Below, piece after piece: positions 17,431-26,204 of a DNA stretch of 32,865 nucleotides. The stretch is from Sphingobacterium sp. (GTDB lineage: Bacteria > Bacteroidota > Bacteroidia > Sphingobacteriales > Sphingobacteriaceae), in the NCBI GenBank assembly GCA_029239355.1, contig JAQZAZ010000045.1, forward strand, positions 1 through 32,865, given 5' to 3'. The position numbers were made by a program, and so were the translations under genes. The notes below the pieces were generated by a model. The model had not been told where the DNA came from, did no database searches, and was given only the letters and a program-made list of their open reading frames with translations. The first letter of the stretch is position 1. Each line of letters starts with the position of its first letter.

Positions 17431-20400
17431 ATGAATTATTTCCTTTTACACAAGGGTAAGGGGAGCTGTGTATTGCCAAATAGGTACGATCAACTAGCCA
17501 TTCCATATACTTTCTCTAAATTCCTCACAAGGTTACTCCTTATATTCGTCATATTGGTGAGTGCACTAAGTGTTTTATGTGCGCAGACTGTTTCATTAAA
17601 TTTAAAAAATGCATCATTTGTAGAAGCAACAGAAACGATAACTAAACAAACGAAATACGACTTCTCCTATAATGATCAAATTCTAAAAAAAACCAAGCCA
17701 GTCACATTACGAGTAGTCAACGAAACTTTAACAAATACGCTTAAAAAACTATTTGCTCAGCAGCCTTTGACTTATGAGATTAAAGATAATATGATCATTA
17801 TTTTTGATCAAAGTCCATCAGCTTCTAATCGAACAACGTCGGTGTTATTACAAACCCCTATTAGCGGACATGTGACCAATGAATCAGGTAATCCATTAGT
17901 AGGAGCTACTATAAAGGTTAAAGGTGAGGCTTTCTCTACAAGAACCGATGGATTGGGCAACTTTGTCATTCCAGCCCAGTACGCAGACGCTATTCTTGAA
18001 ATACATCATTTGGGCTATGGCAAGTTGGAGGTAAACGCACAACGCGCCAGAACAGTGGCTTTAAAAATGACAGCTTCCACGCTGGATGAGGTGAATGTTG
18101 TTGTAAATACAGGCTATCAGAAAATTGATAAAAGGCATCTGACCAGTGCTGTGACAACCATAAAGATGGATGACATCATTACTCCTGGGATCAACACGAT
18201 TGACAAGTTACTTGAAGGCCGCGTTCCGGGAATGATTTTTATGCAAAACTCGGGGCAAGTGGGAGCTGCACCAAAATTGCGGATCCGCGGTACATCAACA
18301 ATTTTAGGTAACCGGGAGCCCCTATGGGTCTTGGACGGAATCGTTTTGACAGATCCCGTAAATGTGGACCCTCAGCAGATCAATGATCTTGATTTTGTTA
18401 ATTTGCTAGGTAATGCCATTGCAGGATTGAATCCAGAGGATATCGAACAGATTGATGTGCTTAAAGATGCATCGGCTACAGCTTTATATGGCGCGAAGGC
18501 AGGAAATGGTGTTATTGTTATTACTACAAAGAAGGGAAAGCCGGGAAAGCCGACAATCAGTTATTCCACTACTGCGACCTACACCAGACGACCTCGTTAT
18601 TCGGATAGAAATATCTATATGATGAATTCACAGGAGCGTATGGATGTGTCCCGCGAGATGATCGAGCGCGGCATGCAGTATAATAATGTAACCCAATGGG
18701 CGGGGTATGAAAAGGCACTACAGGATTATTACAAAGGGCTGATTGATTATCCTGAGTTCAAAAAACAGAGAGACTATTATGCCAACGTAAATACAGACTG
18801 GCTTGGATTGCTCACCAAGGACTCTTATTCACAGAATCATACGCTTAGTCTTTCCGGAGGTGCTCAGGATGTTAAGTATTATTCATCGATCGGCTATCAA
18901 GATGAACGCGGCGTGATTAAAGGCGAGGGAGGAAAACGATACTCCGCAATGATGAACCTCACGGCAGATTACAAAAAGTTCATGGCTCAGATTTCCTTTA
19001 ATGGCAATTATTCAAAAAAGCAATATTCCCCATCGGATTTGGGTGTTATGAACTATGCATATAATACAAGCAGAACAGTACCGGCCTATAGTCCCGATGG
19101 GAGTCTATTTTTTTATCCGAGGACTGATGGCTCCCTGTTCTATGATTACAATATATTGAAAGAACAGGAAAATAGTGGTGATGGGACCGATCTGATTTCT
19201 GCGAACATCAAAGCTTTACTTAAGTATAAAATATTTCGCGGGTTAGATGTAGAAGGTACTTTTGCATATGGCATAAGTAGTAATAACAGAGAATTGTATT
19301 ATACCAAAGACACTTACTATATCCATAAGCTGCGCGGTGATAAATCCTTACGTAGTGATCTTAGCCCGGTGGGTGGTGAACTGCAGCGAAGTGAATCGCG
19401 CAATAACAATTATACCGCACGCCTACAGGCCAATTATCTCACATCTCTTGGAGAGGACAAAAAACATTCTATATCGGCTACTTCAGGAATAGAGGTTAAG
19501 TCAAATGAATACAATGAATTTAATATCACCCGGAGAGGATATTTTCGGGAGATGGGGGGATATTTTGATATTGTACCTACTGATTATACAGCATATTACC
19601 AACAGTGGATGACAAGTAAAGCAGCATTGGGATATTATGGTAGGCAATTGACAAACGAGGTTGCCTGGTACGGAACAGCCGGCTACTCTTGGAGCGACCG
19701 TTATATATTCAATGTACATGTCCGGGGTGAACAGTCAAACTTGTTCGGTAGACGCTCCAACAATAAATTTATGCCGATCTGGGCACTCTCCGGTAGATGG
19801 AATATGAAAGAAGATCTCTTCGAGAAAGTAAATTGGGTAAATGATCTTGCCATGAAGGCTTCTTGGGGATGGCAGGGAAATATGCTTCCTGGACAATCTG
19901 CTTACATGATCATCCGGCAATCCTTAAATACCGATCCGTTTTATAATTCGACCTTTTCCAATATTGTGAATTATCCAAATCCAGATTTGAAATGGGAGCG
20001 TACCTCTTCTTCAAATGTTGGTCTTGATTTCGCTCTTTTTGGAAACAAAGTCAAAGGAACAGTATCTTATTTTTACAAGAAAACAAAAGATGCTTTCCTG
20101 AATAAAACTGTGTCTGAGATCAATGGGGTACAGTCTTATATTATCAATAGTGGGACACTCGAAAATAAAGGTGTGGAGGTGGCATTGAGCATTACTGCTA
20201 TCGACAATGCCGGTTTGAACAAATCCCGACGCGGTTTCGTTTGGCGTTTTGATCCACAGTTGGGCCAGGTACTGAACAAAGTTTTAAACCGGGCGATCAA
20301 TAATAGAAATAATGTGCTGATAGACAATCTGACCTATAATAATTTTTTGAATGGAACCGTACAATTGGCAGACAAACCTATCAATACGTTCTATTCGTAT

Positions 20401-21105
20401 AAGTTCAAAGGTCTGAATGCAGTGGATGGATCTCCTATTTTTTACGGAACAGAGGCTGAACAGGCGACTGCTTATCAGGAGAAATATTCCCAAATGGAAA
20501 AAGAAGATGTTTACCTTGAAGTGATGAGTGAGTCAGGACGTCGTGAACCATTTATCCAAGGGGGACTATCGAATTATTTTGGCTGGCGAAACTTTGGATT
20601 TTCTTTCAATCTGTCCTATTCATTAGGTAATAAAATCCGTTTAATGAAAATTGCTTCGGGATATGCATCGACAAATGTCTATCCGCAACAGAATATGCGC
20701 AAAGAATTTGTCAGAAGATGGCGCAAATCCGGGGACGAAGCCTATACCGATATACCTGGTCTGCAGGCTTCAAACAGCTTAAATATTTCCTGGTGGGAAA
20801 TGTCTCCAGCTACAGCATATCGTCTGGGAGGAAATTTGTATGAAATGTACGATAATTCGGATGTACGGCTGGTCAGCGCAGATCACCTTAAACTACAATC
20901 GGCGTCATTTCGATACAATTTCTCGGAAAATGTGACTCGAAAACTTGGTCTCAATTCTGCTTATGTCAGTATTACCGGCACCAATCTATTTATGTTGAGC
21001 AATAAAAAACTCAAAGGACAAGATCCCACACAATCCGGATCTACACCCAATATTAATCTTTCAGTAAGGCCTACATTTTCAGGAAGCCTGTATGTATCAT
21101 TTTAA
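17431..21105 (+). CDS. SusC/RagA-type TonB-dependent outer-membrane transporter with STN domain (locus 2)
   Basis: I place the start at ATG 17431 (about 1224 residues) because the frame's earlier ATG at 17353 lies inside a hairpin and adds 26 residues with no signal-peptide character. From 17431 there is a long n-region then a hydrophobic stretch ending VLCAQ near residue 51. Next come the STN domain (about 53-125; LKNASFVEATETITKQTKYD), a carboxypeptidase-regulatory-like domain (about 143-213), the plug beginning after LDEVNVVVNTGY with LKDASATALYGAKAGNGVI, and the barrel to the terminal LYVSF. It differs throughout from the locus 1 SusC, so the two should accept different ligands. Confidence 0.95.
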   Translation: MNYFLLHKGKGSCVLPNRYDQLAIPYTFSKFLTRLLLIFVILVSALSVLCAQTVSLNLKNASFVEATETITKQTKYDFSYNDQILKKTKPVTLRVVNETLTNTLKKLFAQQPLTYEIKDNMIIIFDQSPSASNRTTSVLLQTPISGHVTNESGNPLVGATIKVKGEAFSTRTDGLGNFVIPAQYADAILEIHHLGYGKLEVNAQRARTVALKMTASTLDEVNVVVNTGYQKIDKRHLTSAVTTIKMDDIITPGINTIDKLLEGRVPGMIFMQNSGQVGAAPKLRIRGTSTILGNREPLWVLDGIVLTDPVNVDPQQINDLDFVNLLGNAIAGLNPEDIEQIDVLKDASATALYGAKAGNGVIVITTKKGKPGKPTISYSTTATYTRRPRYSDRNIYMMNSQERMDVSREMIERGMQYNNVTQWAGYEKALQDYYKGLIDYPEFKKQRDYYANVNTDWLGLLTKDSYSQNHTLSLSGGAQDVKYYSSIGYQDERGVIKGEGGKRYSAMMNLTADYKKFMAQISFNGNYSKKQYSPSDLGVMNYAYNTSRTVPAYSPDGSLFFYPRTDGSLFYDYNILKEQENSGDGTDLISANIKALLKYKIFRGLDVEGTFAYGISSNNRELYYTKDTYYIHKLRGDKSLRSDLSPVGGELQRSESRNNNYTARLQANYLTSLGEDKKHSISATSGIEVKSNEYNEFNITRRGYFREMGGYFDIVPTDYTAYYQQWMTSKAALGYYGRQLTNEVAWYGTAGYSWSDRYIFNVHVRGEQSNLFGRRSNNKFMPIWALSGRWNMKEDLFEKVNWVNDLAMKASWGWQGNMLPGQSAYMIIRQSLNTDPFYNSTFSNIVNYPNPDLKWERTSSSNVGLDFALFGNKVKGTVSYFYKKTKDAFLNKTVSEINGVQSYIINSGTLENKGVEVALSITAIDNAGLNKSRRGFVWRFDPQLGQVLNKVLNRAINNRNNVLIDNLTYNNFLNGTVQLADKPINTFYSYKFKGLNAVDGSPIFYGTEAEQATAYQEKYSQMEKEDVYLEVMSESGRREPFIQGGLSNYFGWRNFGFSFNLSYSLGNKIRLMKIASGYASTNVYPQQNMRKEFVRRWRKSGDEAYTDIPGLQASNSLNISWWEMSPATAYRLGGNLYEMYDNSDVRLVSADHLKLQSASFRYNFSENVTRKLGLNSAYVSITGTNLFMLSNKKLKGQDPTQSGSTPNINLSVRPTFSGSLYVSF

Positions 21106-21117
21106 CCCGAGCTTAAT

Positions 21118-22701
21118 ATGAAATATATTTATTTATTATTACCACTGGTTTACCTCACAACGTCCTGTGGTAAATTTTTGGAAGAATATGCAACAGATCA
21201 AAAGTATGTTGAGACGACAGCAGATCTCAAAAGTCTCATGATCGGCGAAGCCTATATAAATAACGTTACATTTTCTATCTATAATCAGGCAACCATGGGC
21301 ACATTGACTTCGGAAACCGGCATCACGGCTCCGTGGTTACACGTTATGGATGATGATAGTGAGCCTTTTCTGGTTAATAATGTAGCGACAGACCAATCAA
21401 CTCCATTTTATATGTTATCTGGTTTTCACAACTGGAGTCAGGAGCCGGCACGTAATATTCTTAATATGGAATGGACAGATGTCTTTTGGCGAAAATTGTA
21501 CAAACGAATTGGCGCTCTGAATGCCATCCTATTTCAGGCCGCAAATATAGCTGAAAAAACTCCTGAAGATAACGATCTAAAGCATCTTCGCGGAGAAGCT
21601 TATTTTTTGAGAGCATATTATTATTTCTTGTTACAAAATACTTATGGCTCGCCTTATCACAAGTCGACTGCAGCATCAGACGATGGTATTCCGTTGAAGA
21701 TCAGTGAAAAGGTTGAAGACCGTTATTTCAAACGCGATAAGAATGAAACTATTTATAGACAGATTGTAGCAGATCTCGATCAGGCAGCAAACTACTTTGG
21801 CAACTATAACCCTGTTTCCAAATTGCAGGTTGGAATTGCGGCCGTAAAAATATTACAGAGCCGGGTGTATCTTTATACGGAAGAGTACGCAAAAGCATTG
21901 GCTGTACTGGATGGCTTCGAGTTGATGGGATATATTGTCTCTGATCTGAATCAATACGTGCAAAATACCAATTTCAGTGCACGTAGTTCCAGTGAGACAG
22001 TATTTACCATGGGCCCAAATGTGATTCCTACGGTATTTATGAATGATTCAGTCGCTGCATATGGTGGCAATGACCGTCGTGCATCGGCATTCAAAAGTTC
22101 AGATAACCTGATGGAAAGCTTCGAGTCCGATGATTTGAGACCAACGGCTTTTTTTATGCGTTCTGCAAAAAATAAAGCTTGGTTGCCGGCCAAATATCGT
22201 ACTTGGAGAACAAATAATGATCCAGAACAGGTCTCCTGTCTTTTTTCTTTCCGTGCAGCTGAAGTTCTCTTAAACCGGGCCGAAGCTATGGCAATGCTCG
22301 GCTTAGATGCACAGGCACGAAATGAGCTGCAAAGCCTTCGTCAAAAGCGGTTAAAAATTGCTGCTGCCGGCACCTTACCACAGTCCAATGCGGCGCTGGT
22401 TGAATATATACGCAAAGAACGACGTCGTGAACTGTGTTTTGAGGGCCATCGTTGGTTTGATCTGAGACGATATGCTGTTAACACCAGGTATCCGCTCGCA
22501 GAATCATTTACCATAAAACACCCGACATACAACTACGATGCACAATCCGATACGCATACGCGCGTAGGATATTTTGTACTCCAATCTGTTGAAAAAGACC
22601 CTGCATGTTGGCAGGTGCCAATCCCTAATTATGCAATTGAGTTTAACCGTGGCGACTTGACAAATCCTGTTCGTTCTGCTCGCACAGTCCAACCCTTATA
22701 A
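21118..22701 (+). CDS. SusD/RagB-type surface lipoprotein (locus 2)
   Basis: This 527-residue lipoprotein begins 12 bases after SusC. The lipobox is TTSC (cysteine at about 17). SusD hallmarks are GEAYFLRAYYYFLLQNTYG near residues 160-178, FRAAEVLLNRAEAMAMLG near 380-400, and the ending ERRRELCFEGHRWFDLRRY near 430-448, with the closing phrase WQVPIPNYAIEFN. It should cap the locus 2 SusC and capture its ligand at the surface. The sequence is far from that of the locus 1 SusD, arguing against recent tandem duplication. Confidence 0.95.
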   Translation: MKYIYLLLPLVYLTTSCGKFLEEYATDQKYVETTADLKSLMIGEAYINNVTFSIYNQATMGTLTSETGITAPWLHVMDDDSEPFLVNNVATDQSTPFYMLSGFHNWSQEPARNILNMEWTDVFWRKLYKRIGALNAILFQAANIAEKTPEDNDLKHLRGEAYFLRAYYYFLLQNTYGSPYHKSTAASDDGIPLKISEKVEDRYFKRDKNETIYRQIVADLDQAANYFGNYNPVSKLQVGIAAVKILQSRVYLYTEEYAKALAVLDGFELMGYIVSDLNQYVQNTNFSARSSSETVFTMGPNVIPTVFMNDSVAAYGGNDRRASAFKSSDNLMESFESDDLRPTAFFMRSAKNKAWLPAKYRTWRTNNDPEQVSCLFSFRAAEVLLNRAEAMAMLGLDAQARNELQSLRQKRLKIAAAGTLPQSNAALVEYIRKERRRELCFEGHRWFDLRRYAVNTRYPLAESFTIKHPTYNYDAQSDTHTRVGYFVLQSVEKDPACWQVPIPNYAIEFNRGDLTNPVRSARTVQPL

Positions 22702-22711
22702 TTCCGTCTTT

Positions 22712-23635
22712 ATGAAAAATAAATTTTTTATGACCCTTTTAATTGTCCTAGCCTTGACAGTGTCATGTAGCAAAGAGGAGGCTACCGTTTTTCATGACTA
22801 TGATAAAAATTGGTTGGTGGTGGAGGATGATACCGATGATGCTTCAACCCATGCAAGATACCTTTTCTACAAAGAAACAGGAATACCGGTTTTTGCAAAT
22901 GATACCCTTGGTTCCCAACAGCGAACAGATGTTTTCGGCAAGGAGTACACTTATTACGAAAAATTGTCCATGAGTTATTCTTTGGGAGGCATCCAGAGTG
23001 GGGCCCCGCCTCTGGTGCAGTCATTTTCATATTGCAATAAAGCGGACGTGGGTGACGCACTTACCTTTTTGAGAGAAGAGATTATTCCCATGTTACCCAA
23101 GGGAGTTCATATACCAAGCATTCTTTTGGTTGAAAATATGACGAGCAACGCTTTTGGGTCCTATGCCTTTAAAGGATTCAATACTGTAGTTATCGCGCAG
23201 GTATCTAAAATTCGTAATATGGACGCGGTGACGCGGGCAAATTATAAAGGAGCAATTTTAAGGGCGATATTGACCAATACAATATTGGATAGCAGATTCG
23301 ACAATTTGCTGGATAAATTTTATGCAGTATCAAGAAAATATGTGCCCGACCGGGATGCCTATAGCCTTTATATATATTCATTGAACACCTATGTGAAAGG
23401 TCTTCCCGCCGGCGTTCCAATTACGACACAAGCCATAGGGTATTTAGCTACCGATCCACGTAATGCCTATTATACGCCGATGTCAACTTGGATGGACGTA
23501 TGTATGTACCTCGAGGCAGTTGTAGTAAATACGGAGGCACAGTTTAAACAGAAATATGGAGATAACCAGCGCATTATGGATAAGTATATGATCATGCGCC
23601 AGATCTTAGCGCAAATTGAATTAAAAACTCAATAG
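22712..23635 (+). CDS. Mx1-like (SusCD-associated putative metallopeptidase family) lipoprotein, catalytic motif absent
   Basis: The product has 307 residues with a lipobox TVSC (cysteine at about 19) and starts 10 bases after SusD. The region after the lipobox (ARYLFYKETGIPVFANDTLG) and the overall build resemble the putative zinc-binding metallopeptidase lipoproteins (Mx1 type) that accompany SusCD pairs. In those, an HEFxHxxHQ-type motif follows the central region. Here the corresponding stretch reads KGAILRAILTNTILDSRF, with no HExxH and no histidine at all, and the downstream conserved DFVE-like segment reads TWMDVCMYLEA. If the family call is right, it is a pseudoenzyme, perhaps retained for binding. 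The family assignment is from memory and is moderate. Confidence 0.6.
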   Translation: MKNKFFMTLLIVLALTVSCSKEEATVFHDYDKNWLVVEDDTDDASTHARYLFYKETGIPVFANDTLGSQQRTDVFGKEYTYYEKLSMSYSLGGIQSGAPPLVQSFSYCNKADVGDALTFLREEIIPMLPKGVHIPSILLVENMTSNAFGSYAFKGFNTVVIAQVSKIRNMDAVTRANYKGAILRAILTNTILDSRFDNLLDKFYAVSRKYVPDRDAYSLYIYSLNTYVKGLPAGVPITTQAIGYLATDPRNAYYTPMSTWMDVCMYLEAVVVNTEAQFKQKYGDNQRIMDKYMIMRQILAQIELKTQ

Positions 23636-23698
23636 GGAAATAATTTTTAATAAAGCGAAAGCTAAACAATTTTTGAAATTAACAAACAAATAGATAAA

Positions 23699-25045
23699 AT
23701 GAGAAATATACTGATGTTAATGCTAACTGTTGCAATGTCAACATCGTTGTCTGCACAGACCGCAACAATTAAGGGGAAATTCCAAAAAATGTTACCGAAT
23801 GGTGCAGATGTCGACCGGGTTTTTTTTTCCAGACCGGATGACGGTGGTCTGATGATAGTGGAAGAGATGTTAAAATCAAAATCAGATCACACTTTTCAGA
23901 CAGAGTTGAAACCAGCTGACCTAAATGTGATCCGTTACGTCGGTGTTTTTGATGAGCAGTATCCTGTTTATGTACGCCAAGGCGAAGAATTGTCTGTTGA
24001 AGCTGGAGATGGCAAAGTAAATTACTCGGGCAATGTGAGCAAAGAAAATAAAGTTTTTGCGGATTGGTATAAACTCATTGCACCCTTAAGAAATTATGGT
24101 TATACAAAAAAAGGTTATACACTATCTACTGATCGCTACATTACCCTACTGGATTCACTAGAAAAGCCCGTGCAAAATTTTGTGAAAAATATTCACACGG
24201 GCAACAATAGTTTCGATCAACAGGTTAGGTACTTACTTCCTTACAGTTATAAGTTTGATCTTCTAATGCCATTGGTTTCAGGCCTTACATTTAAAACAAA
24301 AAACGAATATCCGGCTCAGATAGCAGAACTGATCAAAGGAGAAAAATTTGCAGACGCAAATCTATGGTCTTTGCCTTTGGCATATAATTATATGGCGAAT
24401 TTTAGCTTTGTTAAGCATATTCTTTATAATACTGAACAGGGGATTGCCGCTGAGATGCTAGTATCCGAAATTACTGATAACCAGCTGCGCGCCAAATTTG
24501 TTTTAGCGCACGCTCAGCGTGGAGCGACGCAGAGTCTCGTTAAATTTTTGGAGGGAAACAGTAAATATATGATGGATGATAAGCAGAAGAAGGAATTAGC
24601 ATTGTTGTTACGTCGTGCCTATTTACAGGTTCCTGGTGGATCTTGGATTGATTTTTCATACCCTGACATCAATGGAAAGGTGCGTAGTCTTTCTGAAAAC
24701 CTAGGAAAGGTTGTTTTGCTGGATCTCTGGGCAACTTGGTGTGCCCCTTGTCTTGCTGAAATTCCGGCATTAGAAAATTTAGAGAAGCAATTCGAAGGTA
24801 AAGATGTTGTTTTTATTAGTTTATCTATCGATACTGATAAGGCAAAATGGCAGAATATGGTCAAACAAAAGCAATTATCTGGTATACAGTTGTTTTCAAA
24901 CAGTGAGCCCCGTTTCATTCAAGACTACGAAGTTGCTGAAGTCCCTAGATATATTGTGTTTGATAAAAATGGTAAAACAGTTAACTTCAATGCTCCGAGA
25001 CCTTCAGATCCTAAATTAAAAACACTTATTGAGTCAAAACTTTAA
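23699..25045 (+). CDS. TlpA-like periplasmic thioredoxin protein (locus 2)
   Basis: The protein has 448 residues with a signal peptide (about 1-19, ending SLSAQ), an N-terminal beta domain (about 22-125) resembling DUF4369-type regions, a helical middle, and a C-terminal thioredoxin/AhpC-TSA domain (about 315-448). The active site is WCAPC, cysteines 348 and 351, and the cis-proline motif is VPRYIVFD. It follows the Mx1-like gene by 63 bases and precedes another thioredoxin-fold gene by 19 bases, so it is probably in the same transcript. A role in reducing or isomerising disulfides of the imported substrate or of the neighbouring proteins is inferred. Confidence 0.92.
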   Translation: MRNILMLMLTVAMSTSLSAQTATIKGKFQKMLPNGADVDRVFFSRPDDGGLMIVEEMLKSKSDHTFQTELKPADLNVIRYVGVFDEQYPVYVRQGEELSVEAGDGKVNYSGNVSKENKVFADWYKLIAPLRNYGYTKKGYTLSTDRYITLLDSLEKPVQNFVKNIHTGNNSFDQQVRYLLPYSYKFDLLMPLVSGLTFKTKNEYPAQIAELIKGEKFADANLWSLPLAYNYMANFSFVKHILYNTEQGIAAEMLVSEITDNQLRAKFVLAHAQRGATQSLVKFLEGNSKYMMDDKQKKELALLLRRAYLQVPGGSWIDFSYPDINGKVRSLSENLGKVVLLDLWATWCAPCLAEIPALENLEKQFEGKDVVFISLSIDTDKAKWQNMVKQKQLSGIQLFSNSEPRFIQDYEVAEVPRYIVFDKNGKTVNFNAPRPSDPKLKTLIESKL

Positions 25046-25064
25046 AATATCTTAAAAATTTATA

Positions 25065-26156
25065 ATGAATAAAATTTGTATCGCCGTTTTATTCACTTTC
25101 TGTTTATTATGGAGAGTGACAGTATTGGCACAGGGGATTAATTTTGAGCATATTACATTAAATGAGGCCATTTCAAAGGCAGGAAATCCCGCTGAACCTA
25201 AGCTAATTTTAGTCGATTGTTATACGTCTTGGTGTATTCCTTGTATCGAAATGTCATCGATGGAGTTTCCTAAAAAGGTTGCTGGAGATTATTTCAATCC
25301 TAAATTTATATCCATAAAATTTGATATGGAGAAAGGGGAGGGAAAGGAGATCGCTAAGAAGTATAATGTAAAAGCATATCCGACTTTTCTTCTGCTCAAC
25401 TCCAAAGGACAAGAGATTAATAGGGTAGTCGGTAAATCTACAGCCGATGAATTTATTGAGAAGGTGACTACTGCCCTTGATCCTAAGAATTCCCTTCCAG
25501 GTCTAAAGGCTGCTTACGAGGAAAAAAAGGGGATGAGTACCGGAATGCCCTATGCGTTGGCGTTGTACCAAAATTCCAAAGATCCTGGTCCAGTACTGGA
25601 TGAATTATTCGAAAATTCCCAGGACTTTGAGCGCTTTAGTAAAAATTATCTTGAGCTTGCTCTGGGAACAGCCAAATTTGGAAGTCCATTTTTCAGAAAG
25701 TTGATGTTAGAGAAGGCACGAATAGACCAGGCAATGGGCTCAGAAGTTATCAATAGGATCATCTTTGATAAAGTCCGGAAAGATATGTATAGTATAGCCA
25801 ATGAAAATGGTGCCCGTTACAATGTATTTTACACGGCCAAAGAAGTGGAGGAAATAGCCTATACTATTTCTTTATTAAAGCTAGATCCGAATGTGCCTGA
25901 ACATCACATGTGCAGGATAGCACTGTATGTCGCGAATAACGACTTGGATGGAATGATCCGTTACTATAAGCGATACATAGCGAGATTGCGCTCAGACGAT
26001 GTTTTCAAAGGAATCTTAGATGGTATTCTTTCGGAGAAGCTTAAGAAAGCCACACCTGAACAACATGCTGCCATCAAAGGATATTTTCAGGATCAGTCCG
26101 ACCGCCTGAAAAAGGAATCGTCACATTATCAAGGATATGCGGATAACATCAAATAA
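25065..26156 (+). CDS. Thioredoxin-fold periplasmic protein with N-terminal active site (locus 2)
   Basis: This 363-residue protein has a signal peptide (about 1-23, ending VLAQG) and then at once a thioredoxin domain (about 30-140) with active site SWCIPC at cysteines 57 and 60 and the cis-proline motif AYPTFLLLN. The order is opposite to the TlpA proteins in this window: the thioredoxin domain is first and a helical, TPR-like domain (about 150-363) follows. This arrangement resembles DsbD-gamma or thioredoxin_7-type proteins of Bacteroidota. The C-terminal region may select the partner. It is followed by a strong intercistronic hairpin and then the serine protease. Confidence 0.88.
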   Translation: MNKICIAVLFTFCLLWRVTVLAQGINFEHITLNEAISKAGNPAEPKLILVDCYTSWCIPCIEMSSMEFPKKVAGDYFNPKFISIKFDMEKGEGKEIAKKYNVKAYPTFLLLNSKGQEINRVVGKSTADEFIEKVTTALDPKNSLPGLKAAYEEKKGMSTGMPYALALYQNSKDPGPVLDELFENSQDFERFSKNYLELALGTAKFGSPFFRKLMLEKARIDQAMGSEVINRIIFDKVRKDMYSIANENGARYNVFYTAKEVEEIAYTISLLKLDPNVPEHHMCRIALYVANNDLDGMIRYYKRYIARLRSDDVFKGILDGILSEKLKKATPEQHAAIKGYFQDQSDRLKKESSHYQGYADNIK

Positions 26157-26162
26157 ATACAC

Positions 26163-26185
26163 CTCCGCGTAGTTGCTGCGCGGAG
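26163..26185 (+). other. GC-rich intercistronic hairpin before the protease gene
   Basis: CTCCGCGTAG (26163-26172) pairs with CTGCGCGGAG (26176-26185), ten pairs including one G-U, around loop TTG. No T run follows, and the protease ATG is 20 bases downstream. It would be a stable processing, stabilising or translation-limiting structure, not a classical terminator. Confidence 0.7.
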
Positions 26186-26204
26186 AATCAATAGAATATA
26201 TGAT

